A stretch of 36,030 nt of DNA from an uncultured Pseudomonadota bacterium (GTDB taxonomy: Bacteria; Pseudomonadota; Alphaproteobacteria; Rs-D84), in contig CASFOK010000009.1 of NCBI GenBank assembly GCA_949296475.1, positions 1 through 36,030 of the forward strand. Reading direction: 5' to 3'. The stretch's first letter is position 1, and each line of letters starts with the position of its first letter. The translations under genes were made by a program, and so were the position numbers. Below the pieces are notes generated by a model. It was not told the origin of the DNA, did not search any database, and saw only the letters and a program-made list of their open reading frames with translations. Of this stretch, positions 17,201-23,807 are shown one piece after another.

Positions 17201-17805
17201 CGATTTTTCAGCATCAGTTCATCCGGAATCATTTCATGCAACACATCGTCGGTTAATCTTTCTAGTCTGGACTCTTCATGACTTGTACGAAAACCGTCAA
17301 AGAAATGCAAAAACGGTACACGTGCGCGCAAGGTTGACGCATGCGCTATTGCGGCCATATCATGCGCTTGTTGCACGTTATGACTTGAAAGTAACGCAAA
17401 GCCTGTTGAACGAACCGCCATAACATCGCTGTGATCGCCAAAAATAGACAACGCGTGTGTTGCCAGCGCACGTGCAGCAACGTGCATAACGAACGGCGTC
17501 TGCTCGCCAGCAATTTTGTACATATTAGGAATCATCAACAATAGACCTTGTGACGCGGTAAACGTGGTGGCCAAAGACCCCATCTGCAAAGCACCGTGCA
17601 TAGCCCCCGCTGCACCGCCTTCGGATTGCATTTCAATAATTTCTGGAATTGCCCCCCATATATTTTTCTTGTGTTGGAAAGACCATTCATCTGCCAACTC
17701 GCCCATTGTACTGCTTGGCGTAATAGGATAAATAGCCGCAAAATCCACACATCTATACGCTACATCTGCCGCAGCCCAGTTACCATCAACAATTAAATTT
17801 GCCAT
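14299..17805 (-). CDS. nifJ: Pyruvate:ferredoxin (flavodoxin) oxidoreductase
   Basis: This homodimeric enzyme oxidises pyruvate to acetyl-CoA and CO2 and reduces ferredoxin or flavodoxin. All domains are fused in 1168 residues, the normal length. The N-terminal domain has YPITPSS near residue 25. Two 4Fe-4S clusters are marked by CIQCGKCSMLCP (about 685) and CTGCGVCVKNCP (about 742). The thiamine-diphosphate domain has CAGCGETPY (about 805), ATGCSSIYGAN and GGDGWAYDIGYGG (about 947). AAGGAAG precedes the ATG. The enzyme is oxygen-sensitive and uncommon in aerobic alphaproteobacteria, so its presence points to anaerobic, fermentative energy metabolism. It has its own promoter and terminator. 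Confidence 0.98.
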   Translation of the reverse strand: MANLIVDGNWAAADVAYRCVDFAAIYPITPSSTMGELADEWSFQHKKNIWGAIPEIIEMQSEGGAAGAMHGALQMGSLATTFTASQGLLLMIPNMYKIAGEQTPFVMHVAARALATHALSIFGDHSDVMAVRSTGFALLSSHNVQQAHDMAAIAHASTLRARVPFLHFFDGFRTSHEESRLERLTDDVLHEMIPDELMLKNRARGMTPDKPKVRGTAQNPDVYFQGREAANSLYMKTPEIVQECMDKFAKLTGRSYHLVDYVGDPDAENVIVAMGSACETIEETLPYLPKGLGLLKVHLFRPFPREAFLKALPKTVKRIAVLDRTKEPGAIGEPLYQDVKTVVGDSAEVFGGRYGLGSKEFKPRDVKAVYENLMLGKLHHNFTVGIEDDLTGLSLKTDPAFAVEAPNFKTAILYGIGSDGTVGAVKNIVKIVGENSNLYPQSYAVYDSKKSGGLTASHVRFSDEPIKSQYLIEVADFISISNFMIAQRFDVFKGLRAGGTVMINTSMAPEVAFANLPRESQEHLIRMRARVFFLDANRAATELGLGNRINTFIMLNFFNLTKVIDPAVAAESAKIAIEKTYKKKGMDVVEANWAAVDKAGDFLQEYKLPSSVSNFAPDFVPAMTFDAPAEIAGTLGEMAAQRGDALPVSRFKIDGEFGAGQYPVGTAKYEKRAISDKVATCDLSKCIQCGKCSMLCPHAAIRIKVMTEQQAEEARKEGIIVVPMKTPELGQNMYYTLNISPADCTGCGVCVKNCPVKALAMVPMADAKDNQKAFDSAVKLPDIPREQLNLNIPKHVELLPHYFEFPGACAGCGETPYIKMLAHLFGDRMVVANATGCSSIYGANLPTTPWTCDAEGRGPAWSNSLFEDNAEYGLGMRIALNQKRNTLKGLLFELNIPNVEGIFAERDVQKQRKIEKDLRKQLEKIDSPRAELARSLIGEIVDKSVWIIGGDGWAYDIGYGGLDHILHSGENVNILVLDTEGYSNTGGQQSKSTPFGASMKFAIGGKEHAKKDLGMIAMMSGAYVAQIALGANQAQAIRAFREAEAFNGPSIILAYAPCIAHGFALQNGAEHQAQMVSTGAWPLYRFDPTLIADGHNPLTLDSNVDTPTPLEEFLKTESRFGAARAVNPNFNRLVEEAKENNKYKSQLKKYIAHFAMKNSPEVKENGEG

Positions 17806-17837
17806 TTTATTCTTCCTTTGAAATTAACATAAACAAC

Positions 17838-17866
17838 ATGATACCCCCATTTAATAAACAAGGCAA
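17838..17866 (-). promoter_or_regulatory. Promoter of nifJ
   Basis: On the reverse strand TTGCCT and TATCAT are separated by 17 bases, giving a leader of roughly 25 bases before the AAGGAAG site and ATG. Confidence 0.55.
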
Positions 17867-17883
17867 GTTTTATTAAAAAGCAA

Positions 17884-17913
17884 TTGACTTAAACCATATT
17901 TGTATAATAATAC
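17884..17913 (+). promoter_or_regulatory. Possible promoter of the ClpP-fold gene
   Basis: TTGACT is followed by an AT-rich region with TATAAT after 13 bases and TAATAC after 18. Neither spacing is ideal, so the exact -10 is unclear. Confidence 0.35.
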
Positions 17914-17928
17914 TCAAAAAGGTAAAAA

Positions 17929-18582
17929 ATGTCTGATTACAATAACAACTATTTAAACAACAAATGCATATTTATCTTAGAGTCATTGGTTGCAGAAACA
18001 ACAAATAAACTTATCGGTGATTTAGAAGCATTAATAACTGCAAATGAAACAAAAGATCAAACGTTAAAAACAACAATACAAATGACTAACCCTTATAACA
18101 TAAAAGGAACGGTGCCATTCATAATAGACATTTTTATAAATTCCCCTTATGGCGACCTAGAATCATACTCTGCCCTGTCTTCGTTATTAGCTATTGCAAA
18201 AAGCAAAAATATGCTTGTCCGAACAACTGTTATGAACATCGCAGGACAAATGAACAGTTTATTAGCCGTACAAGGTACGCCGGGGCTACGCATTATGTAT
18301 GAAAACGCATATCACTATATGCCGTTCAAAGAGAATGAAAATAAGAATATGGGCTTTATAAATGCTAAATCAGAAAAAAATATAAAAGACGAAATAGCAT
18401 TTGAGTTAACACCAGATGAATATGCAAATTTTATTCATTGCTATAAACACAACACAAACAAACGTACAACAGCGTCCATAACCAAATTATTTAAGAACGA
18501 AATAATAGATGCAAGCGACAGCCTAAAACATGGTCTGTGCGATTGGATATTGTGCAACAACGGTTCATTAATACATCGGTAA
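17929..18582 (+). CDS. ClpP-fold protein lacking the catalytic triad
   Basis: The 217-residue product follows the ClpP/crotonase-like plan. It has IFILESLVAETTNKLI (like the ClpP strand-helix start), IFINSPYGDLESYSAL at 68-83 (ClpP has INSPGG), AGQMNSLLAVQGTPG at 105-119 (ClpP has AASMG..LLAAG) and a C-terminal SLKHGLCDWIL (ClpP has EAxEYGLIDxxI). Aligned by these anchors, the nucleophilic Ser is Gln107, the His is Pro132 and the Asp is Lys186, so it should not be a peptidase. The insert around residues 43-62 is longer than in ClpP. AAAGG precedes the ATG. It stands alone, between nifJ and the repeat protein, and might be structural or regulatory. The alignment is by eye. Confidence 0.65.
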   Translation: MSDYNNNYLNNKCIFILESLVAETTNKLIGDLEALITANETKDQTLKTTIQMTNPYNIKGTVPFIIDIFINSPYGDLESYSALSSLLAIAKSKNMLVRTTVMNIAGQMNSLLAVQGTPGLRIMYENAYHYMPFKENENKNMGFINAKSEKNIKDEIAFELTPDEYANFIHCYKHNTNKRTTASITKLFKNEIIDASDSLKHGLCDWILCNNGSLIHR

Positions 18583-18612
18583 CATTAACCCCCTGCGACA
18601 ATTACACATGAT

Positions 18613-19380
18613 TTATTTTTGCCGGCTTAATAAAACCTCTCTGAAATTCAACATCGCCTGCAATACCTTGTATTCTTCTTTTACAGACAAATTGTTGGAA
18701 GTTTTAAGTCTGTTAAGTCTTTTGGGCAACCCGCTTAAATTAATCAAATCGTTATCATAACAATCGTATTCCGTTTCAACCTCTGTCGGACCATATTCAA
18801 GGTTTTTTAAAAGGTTACGCGAACACTTAAATACCTTTGTCTTGCTGGGGGCCCCCTTTAAATTTTCTAACAAATTATCAGAACAATCATATTCGTCTGT
18901 GACTATTATTGGTCCGCCCTCTAAACTGCGCAAGCGATTAGCAGAACATCTAAATACTCTTGTATTACTTGGCGCTCCTTTCAAAGACTCTAACAGATTA
19001 TACGAACAAATATATTTGTCTTCAACGTCGGTTGGACCATATTCTAAATTTGTAAGATAATTACGAGAACAATCAAAAAAACTAACTTTCTTTGTCGCAT
19101 AGATTAAATTTTTTAAATGATTATAACTACAAATAAACTTTCCTGTAACTTCCCTTGGCGCCCCTTGTAAAGTTTGCAAGTAATTATAACTGCAATCAAA
19201 ACTACCCAAAACCGTTACATCTGATAAATCCGGTAATTGTATAAGTTTTAAATTTGACAACGTCAAATCGCCCTTTTTGACAAATCCCTTTGGCAGATTT
19301 AACAAATCATAGGTTATACCATCTTGCATAAAGAATCTGACCGCATCTGGAATATAATTTTGTGTATTACGATACATCAT
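18613..19380 (-). CDS. Leucine-rich-repeat protein with a Cys-Ser-x-Asn repeat
   Basis: The 255-residue product has a short N-terminal region, then eight repeats of the form C-S-x-N-x-L-x-x-L-x-x-x-P-x-x-V, from about residue 63 to 225, and a helical C-terminal cap. Distances between the repeat cysteines alternate 21, 20, 21, 20, 21, 20, 21, so the real unit is a 41-residue pair. Within a pair one member tends to have GAPS and the other YGPT. There is no signal peptide, so it is probably cytosolic or delivered by another route. Similar repeats occur in phage and bacterial LRR proteins that bind proteins. AGAGG lies seven bases before the ATG. Partner and role are unknown. Confidence 0.85.
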   Translation of the reverse strand: MMYRNTQNYIPDAVRFFMQDGITYDLLNLPKGFVKKGDLTLSNLKLIQLPDLSDVTVLGSFDCSYNYLQTLQGAPREVTGKFICSYNHLKNLIYATKKVSFFDCSRNYLTNLEYGPTDVEDKYICSYNLLESLKGAPSNTRVFRCSANRLRSLEGGPIIVTDEYDCSDNLLENLKGAPSKTKVFKCSRNLLKNLEYGPTEVETEYDCYDNDLINLSGLPKRLNRLKTSNNLSVKEEYKVLQAMLNFREVLLSRQK

Positions 19381-19422
19381 TTTTTTACCTCTTGGTTGGT
19401 TGTTTCGTTATTAAAGATAAGC

Positions 19423-19450
19423 AAAAAAATAAGGGGGCAAACGCCCCCTT
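19423..19450 (-). terminator. Terminator of ctpA
   Basis: On the reverse strand an 8-bp stem AAGGGGGC/GCCCCCTT with a four-base loop is followed by an ATTTTTTT tract, four bases after the ctpA stop codon. Confidence 0.85.
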
Positions 19451-19453
19451 GGT

Positions 19454-20881
19454 TTATTTGTTATCGGTTTTTTCTTTTGTGTCCTTTTTTTTATCTGTAT
19501 CGGTATTGTATTTATCTACCTCCTCGTTTTGTGTTTCTTGAAGCGCTTGTTTTTTCTCTGTCCAACTGTCCATCTTTGACATCGCTATGACCATATCCAT
19601 TGCGCGCTGCAATTGATAATCCAAGGCGTCTTTTTCCTCATCCGTTAATTCTTTTTCTTCATCGTCCGATTTTTTATCGTCTTTATCTTTTGAATCTTCA
19701 TTTTTTAAAGCGTTTTTGAACGACGCCTCTGAATAAACGCTTTCTTTTTTCTCTAACACTTCTATTTTACTTTGCAGTACCTCTATATCCGGTGTAATCC
19801 CCTCGTTTTGTATAGAACGTCCGCTGGGGGTATAATATCTGGCAATTGTTATATGTATAGCGGTACCATCGCCCAAAGGTTTTTGTTGCTGCACACTTCC
19901 TTTACCAAAACTTTGGCTTCCCATAACCAAAGCCCGTCCATTATCTTGCAGCGCACCAGCAACGATTTCAGACGCCGACGCAGAACCATGATTAATCAAC
20001 ACAACAACAGGTTTGCCGTTTGCCAAATCGCCTTTCTTTGCGAAACTGCGTTCTATATCTGTTTTTTCCCTTCCACGTGTAGAAACGATTTCACCGCCGT
20101 CCAAGAAAGCGTCTGACACGTCAATGGCCGCCGTTAAATATCCACCCGGATTATTACGAACATCTAACACATACCCTATAACGTCTTTCTTTTCCAGTTT
20201 TTCCAACGCGTTTTTTAACTCTTTCGCAGTAGTTGCCCCAAAATCGGAAATTCTGATATAACCAATTTTATCCGCATCTTCATCGGCATCAGCCAAAGAC
20301 TTTACTTCATACTTTACGGAATCTACCTTTATGATTGCACGCTTCAACGTCAAGGTTTTAGGTTCTTTACCTTCTGAAACGATTGTCAGTTTTACCTTTG
20401 TGCCGGGTCTGCCCTTCATTTTTTTAACGGCTTGATTCAACGTCATATCAAAAACCTGTTCGTCATCAATATGTGTGATATAGTCCCCCGCCTTGATACC
20501 CGCCTTGTCTGCTGGCGTATCATCAATTGGCGAAATTACGCGCACTGCCCCCCTATCACTGGTTATCTGTATACCCAGTCCACCAAATTCACCCTGTGAT
20601 TTATCGTTAAATTCTTTGAAATCATCCGCAGACAAATAAGAAGAATGCGGATCCAAAGCCCCCAACATACCGTTCATTGCAGCTTCCAGAACTTTTTTTT
20701 CATCAACCTCTTCCACGAAATTATCGCGTGCAGTTTCAAAAACCAAGGCGAACTTTTTCAATTGTTCGTATATTTGTTCATCTGTCAGATGTTCAACTGG
20801 TTCGTCTTTCTTACTTTTGTCGGCCCCGAAAGCGACAACCGGCGTTAATAATATAAACACAATAAATAATTTTTTTAACAT
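19454..20881 (-). CDS. ctpA: S41 family carboxyl-terminal processing protease
   Basis: CtpA-type proteases cut C-termini of periplasmic proteins and can control cell-wall hydrolases. The 475-residue product has a signal peptide (residues 1-20), an N-terminal helical region, a PDZ domain at about 98-182 (GGLGIQI, PADKAGIKAGDYI) and the S41 catalytic core. The Ser/Lys dyad is S302 in GSASASE and K327 in QSFGKGSVQ, with Q331 at the position of the third residue of E. coli Prc. From about residue 395 the tail is highly charged and repetitive (Lys/Asp/Glu). AAAGGA precedes the ATG. In many alphaproteobacteria this gene follows envC; here two other genes lie between. Confidence 0.95.
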   Translation of the reverse strand: MLKKLFIVFILLTPVVAFGADKSKKDEPVEHLTDEQIYEQLKKFALVFETARDNFVEEVDEKKVLEAAMNGMLGALDPHSSYLSADDFKEFNDKSQGEFGGLGIQITSDRGAVRVISPIDDTPADKAGIKAGDYITHIDDEQVFDMTLNQAVKKMKGRPGTKVKLTIVSEGKEPKTLTLKRAIIKVDSVKYEVKSLADADEDADKIGYIRISDFGATTAKELKNALEKLEKKDVIGYVLDVRNNPGGYLTAAIDVSDAFLDGGEIVSTRGREKTDIERSFAKKGDLANGKPVVVLINHGSASASEIVAGALQDNGRALVMGSQSFGKGSVQQQKPLGDGTAIHITIARYYTPSGRSIQNEGITPDIEVLQSKIEVLEKKESVYSEASFKNALKNEDSKDKDDKKSDDEEKELTDEEKDALDYQLQRAMDMVIAMSKMDSWTEKKQALQETQNEEVDKYNTDTDKKKDTKEKTDNK

Positions 20882-20922
20882 GATAAATCCTTTCCCATCT
20901 GCTATTAGCCCAGACTGTTATA

Positions 20923-20951
20923 AGCATAAAACAAAAAAAGACATCTATCAA
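20923..20951 (-). promoter_or_regulatory. Promoter of ctpA
   Basis: On the reverse strand TTGATA and TATGCT are separated by 17 bases, with a leader of about 35 bases. It means ctpA no longer depends on an envC transcript. Confidence 0.45.
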
Positions 20952-20987
20952 CACGATTTTTAATAAAAATATATCTTATAATGTTTA

Positions 20988-21016
20988 TTGACACAAAACG
21001 GTCTACGCACTATTCT
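20988..21016 (+). promoter_or_regulatory. Promoter of the Fic-like gene
   Basis: Consensus TTGACA and TATTCT are separated by 17 bases. It predicts a transcript start near 21023, which excludes the upstream TTG at 20988 as the start codon and supports ATG 21042. Confidence 0.6.
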
Positions 21017-21041
21017 AGGTATATACAAAAATTCAAACAAA

Positions 21042-21638
21042 ATGATTAAAAAAATTAACTATAAAAGTAAAATTGAACAGAATCGCATTGAGATCGCCAA
21101 TATGCTATCAGGCGCACATACATGCAACAGACTAAATACCATTAACTGGATTCGCCACGAGCTGGGAACAGAAGCAGAAATTTTATTTCAATATCCCGAT
21201 TATTTGCCATCATCACAAAAGAAGTTATATTTAGATTATAACAATATCGCAAATTTAAGCAAAGCCTGGGATTACATTCTAAAACACCAAAAAACAAAAA
21301 TAGACAACTATAACATCAGAAAAATTCATCACATTCTTTCAAAAAACACCGATATTCCTGGTGGCACGTATAGAATATCAGATGCTTACATAGAAAAACT
21401 ACAAACGCATGCCATATCTTATGAAAAATTATTATACAAAATGTCAGACATTGAATATATGCTATCAAACGAACAAATTAATGTTATAACACGGGCGTTT
21501 AACACACACTTTGACATAATTATTTCACAACCCTTTAATGATTTTAATAAACGTACTGCCCGACTAATAATGAATTGGCTGTTAATTCAAAATGGTTACA
21601 TGCCTATATTATTTAATAAAAAAAACAGACAAAGATAA
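21042..21638 (+). CDS. Fic-domain protein with altered active site, C-terminus frameshifted
   Basis: Fic proteins usually transfer AMP or another phosphate-containing group to target proteins through the motif HPFx(D/E)GNxxR. This 198-residue frame has the family order: an N-terminal helical region, GGTYRIS, and then QPFNDFNKRTAR at 163-174. Gln163 replaces the catalytic His and Phe168 replaces the Gly of the phosphate-binding loop, so normal activity is unlikely. The frame stops early, and the remaining family-like tail continues in another frame to 21765. No Shine-Dalgarno is visible before the ATG. No antitoxin gene of the usual small type lies upstream. It may be a decaying gene or a repurposed scaffold. 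Confidence 0.75.
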   Translation: MIKKINYKSKIEQNRIEIANMLSGAHTCNRLNTINWIRHELGTEAEILFQYPDYLPSSQKKLYLDYNNIANLSKAWDYILKHQKTKIDNYNIRKIHHILSKNTDIPGGTYRISDAYIEKLQTHAISYEKLLYKMSDIEYMLSNEQINVITRAFNTHFDIIISQPFNDFNKRTARLIMNWLLIQNGYMPILFNKKNRQR

Positions 21639-21765
21639 CTATATGAATGCACTCCAAGCGCGAACCAAGAACGATTGCAAAACATACTCTCATTATTTAT
21701 ATCATTGTATGATAAGAACACAAAACGAGATAATTAAATTACTAAGTAAATCTAAAATGTTATAA
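21618..21765 (+). pseudogene. Frameshifted C-terminal remainder of the Fic-like gene
   Basis: Removing one base from the eight-A run at 21618-21625 joins the Fic frame to a second frame that ends with TAA at 21763-21765. The joined tail contains NYMNALQAR and MIRTQNEIIKLL, which resembles the usual end of Fic proteins (YxxALxxA, then RTxNExIK). The shift may be a real mutation, a sequencing error in the homopolymer, or a slippage site that produces some full-length product. Confidence 0.65.
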
Positions 21766-21769
21766 ATAA

Positions 21770-22690
21770 TCATTTTGTAAATTGTGCTTCTACCGACAGA
21801 ATATCTTGCATTTGTTTACGCATAAAAGCGATTTTGGACAAATTATTATCCACACTTTTCGCATTTATAGGATTTTTACGTAAATCGTCAGACGCCTTGA
21901 TAAAACGTTTTAACAAGACGCCAATCATGCGATACTTCATAATATTTCTTAACGTTTCGCTGTTTGCGCACGGCATATGATATAAAGTTTTATTGTGTAA
22001 ATTTTTATACAACAAATAAACTTTTTTATAAATATCTAATTCCAAATTCAAAGGTGCAAAAATGTCATGATAAATAAAGGTGTAATCCGCTTCTGCAAAA
22101 TCAATGAAAGATAGTTTATTTTTTTCCGGCGAATATAACACATTACCAGTATTTAAATCACCATGAGACCAAACTTGACAAGTTTCATATTCAAAATTAC
22201 CAATTTCGTCACGTATTCTGGCCATTAACTGTGTCTCATTTTTTGTAAACCAGAAATTCATTTTATTTTCTATAAAAGAGTCTAACCTTGCAAATTTTAT
22301 TTCTTTACTAATTTTATATTTTTCCACCACCGTGACCGGCTTAGACTCATTCATATCAACCAAAAAGCTTCCAATGGCGTTAATTATTTCAAATTTCTGC
22401 CGTCCTGATAATTTGTTATATAAATCCCTGGTCAGCGGTTCACCAGGCGCCCTTTCTTCCAAGACCTGAAATTCATCATCATTAACATAGCGCATCGCAG
22501 GAATATTATAGACGGGATTACCAATTGCACGTACGGCACTAATAATTTCTTTTGTTTTATGTTGTTTTTTTAACCACTCTTGCTTTTTCTCGTCTGTAAA
22601 ATTAGGCAAAGGTCTTTTTAATACAAAATCATCGCCATAATAAACAGCGTAAGTTTCACGACCATGATTATATTTATTTAAATCCACCAT
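21770..22690 (-). CDS. APH/choline-kinase-like phosphotransferase
   Basis: The 306-residue product has the aminoglycoside phosphotransferase fold signature. There is an N-lobe with a candidate ATP-binding Lys (FVLKRP, Lys25), a hinge with LEERAPGEPL, the catalytic loop HGDLNTGN (H176, D178, N183) and the metal-binding IDFAEAD (D197). All key residues are present, so it should be an active small-molecule or protein kinase; the substrate is unknown. ATG 22690 is used because the longer reading frame enters envC and a promoter lies between. No Shine-Dalgarno is visible, and the -10 is seven bases from the ATG, suggesting a leaderless mRNA. It converges on the Fic-like gene with a four-base gap. 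Confidence 0.8.
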   Translation of the reverse strand: MVDLNKYNHGRETYAVYYGDDFVLKRPLPNFTDEKKQEWLKKQHKTKEIISAVRAIGNPVYNIPAMRYVNDDEFQVLEERAPGEPLTRDLYNKLSGRQKFEIINAIGSFLVDMNESKPVTVVEKYKISKEIKFARLDSFIENKMNFWFTKNETQLMARIRDEIGNFEYETCQVWSHGDLNTGNVLYSPEKNKLSFIDFAEADYTFIYHDIFAPLNLELDIYKKVYLLYKNLHNKTLYHMPCANSETLRNIMKYRMIGVLLKRFIKASDDLRKNPINAKSVDNNLSKIAFMRKQMQDILSVEAQFTK

Positions 22691-22697
22691 ATTGACA

Positions 22698-22725
22698 TAT
22701 ATAACACTTTTTATGCTTTTGTCAA
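22698..22725 (-). promoter_or_regulatory. Promoter of the APH-like kinase gene
   Basis: On the reverse strand consensus TTGACA and TATATA are separated by 16 bases, and the -10 is extended (TGTTATATA). It lies between the envC stop and the kinase ATG. The predicted transcript start coincides with the ATG. Confidence 0.55.
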
Positions 22726-22730
22726 TACAA

Positions 22731-23807
22731 TCAATCTTCTTTGAATAATCTTGCCGGGTCAACGGCTTTGTTACCACGACGAACTTCCAAGTACATTTCC
22801 GATTTATCGGAATCCATTCTGCCTATTGGTTCACCGGCAAGGACCTCTTGTCCCAACATAACGTTTATAACCCCCAGATTCGTCATAACGGTATTATAGC
22901 CATTTTTATGAGACATGATTATAACCTTTCCAAATCCCTTAAAACTGTCGGCAAATTTTACTTCCCCATCGGCCGGCGCCATAACCAACGCGTCGCCACG
23001 AACGCGTATTCTCCAACCATCAGATTTCAATCCCAGCGCCGTTTTTTCACCGAAACGAACAACCACTTTGCCACGCACGGGTTGATTTAATTTACGGAAA
23101 GAAAACCTAGAATCCCCAGACATTTCAGAGCTCCCCACGCCGGCAGACAATTCGGAAATATTTTTTGCGCGCGCCGACAATTCGCGCAACTTTTTTTGCA
23201 ACGCAGACTGTTGACTGCGCAATTTTTGATTTTGAACTGAACGCGTGCGCAAAAGTTTATCTAACTCTTGCTTTTCCGACGCATATTTTTTGGCGGTTCT
23301 GTCTAACTTTTCTTTTTCAATGGCGCGTTGTTCTCGTAATTTTTCCAATTCTTTGATTTTCTTGGTTGCATCTTGAATGTCGGCATCAAAACTGTTTGCC
23401 GTTCCAGACAATACAGCAGACGTCAAAACATATTCACGCATATTCTCAGAATCAAAACTTGGATGCGACGCAATAAATAAAATGCTTGCCGCAGCATCGG
23501 CAATCCGTTCTTGGTTTTTACGCAAAGACCTTTCTAATTCGGCCTGTTTCGCATCTATGTCTTGAATTTTCTTTATTACTATTCCCCGTTGTTCTTCCAA
23601 AGAACTAACTTGGTCAGCAGCCTTGACCAGTTTTTTCTTGGTTGCCGCGACATCCCTGTCAGACGTTTTTACCTGCTGTTCCAGTTTCTTATTTTGCTGC
23701 TCTGTTTTTTTTATTTGCGCTTGTATCTGTGATAATTCACTGGCGGAACAAACAGGTTGCACCACCGTAAAACACGACAAGAATAAAACGACCAAACACT
23801 TCTTCAT
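22731..23807 (-). CDS. envC: EnvC-like murein hydrolase activator (LytM/M23 domain)
   Basis: EnvC-type proteins activate cell-wall amidases at the division site. The 358-residue product has a signal peptide (about 22 residues), a long coiled-coil region (about 25-225, rich in Lys, Glu and Gln) and a C-terminal LytM domain at about 245-355 (GKVVVRFGEKT, APADGEVKFADSFKGFGKVIIM, GQEVLAGEPIGRM, MYLEVRRGNKAVDP). The zinc-binding His of the usual LHFEVR is Tyr here, as expected for a non-catalytic activator. The start overlaps the tyrS stop (TAATG), so translation is probably coupled to tyrS. In many alphaproteobacteria ctpA follows directly. Confidence 0.9.
   Translation of the reverse strand: MKKCLVVLFLSCFTVVQPVCSASELSQIQAQIKKTEQQNKKLEQQVKTSDRDVAATKKKLVKAADQVSSLEEQRGIVIKKIQDIDAKQAELERSLRKNQERIADAAASILFIASHPSFDSENMREYVLTSAVLSGTANSFDADIQDATKKIKELEKLREQRAIEKEKLDRTAKKYASEKQELDKLLRTRSVQNQKLRSQQSALQKKLRELSARAKNISELSAGVGSSEMSGDSRFSFRKLNQPVRGKVVVRFGEKTALGLKSDGWRIRVRGDALVMAPADGEVKFADSFKGFGKVIIMSHKNGYNTVMTNLGVINVMLGQEVLAGEPIGRMDSDKSEMYLEVRRGNKAVDPARLFKED

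Noticed and set aside
15165-17256. Several open frames opposite or within nifJ
   Set aside because: They lie wholly inside a clearly coding gene, lack ribosome sites and show no recognisable protein features.
20988-21041. TTG start for the Fic-like gene
   Set aside because: The TTG is the first three bases of a consensus -35 box, so it lies upstream of the predicted transcript.
20988-22690. Classical Fic toxin-antitoxin pair
   Set aside because: The neighbour is a 306-residue kinase on the opposite strand, not a small antitoxin, and the Fic active site is altered.
22691-22777. Longer kinase frame overlapping envC
   Set aside because: The extra residues come from the envC 3' end and the promoter region, and do not add to the kinase fold.
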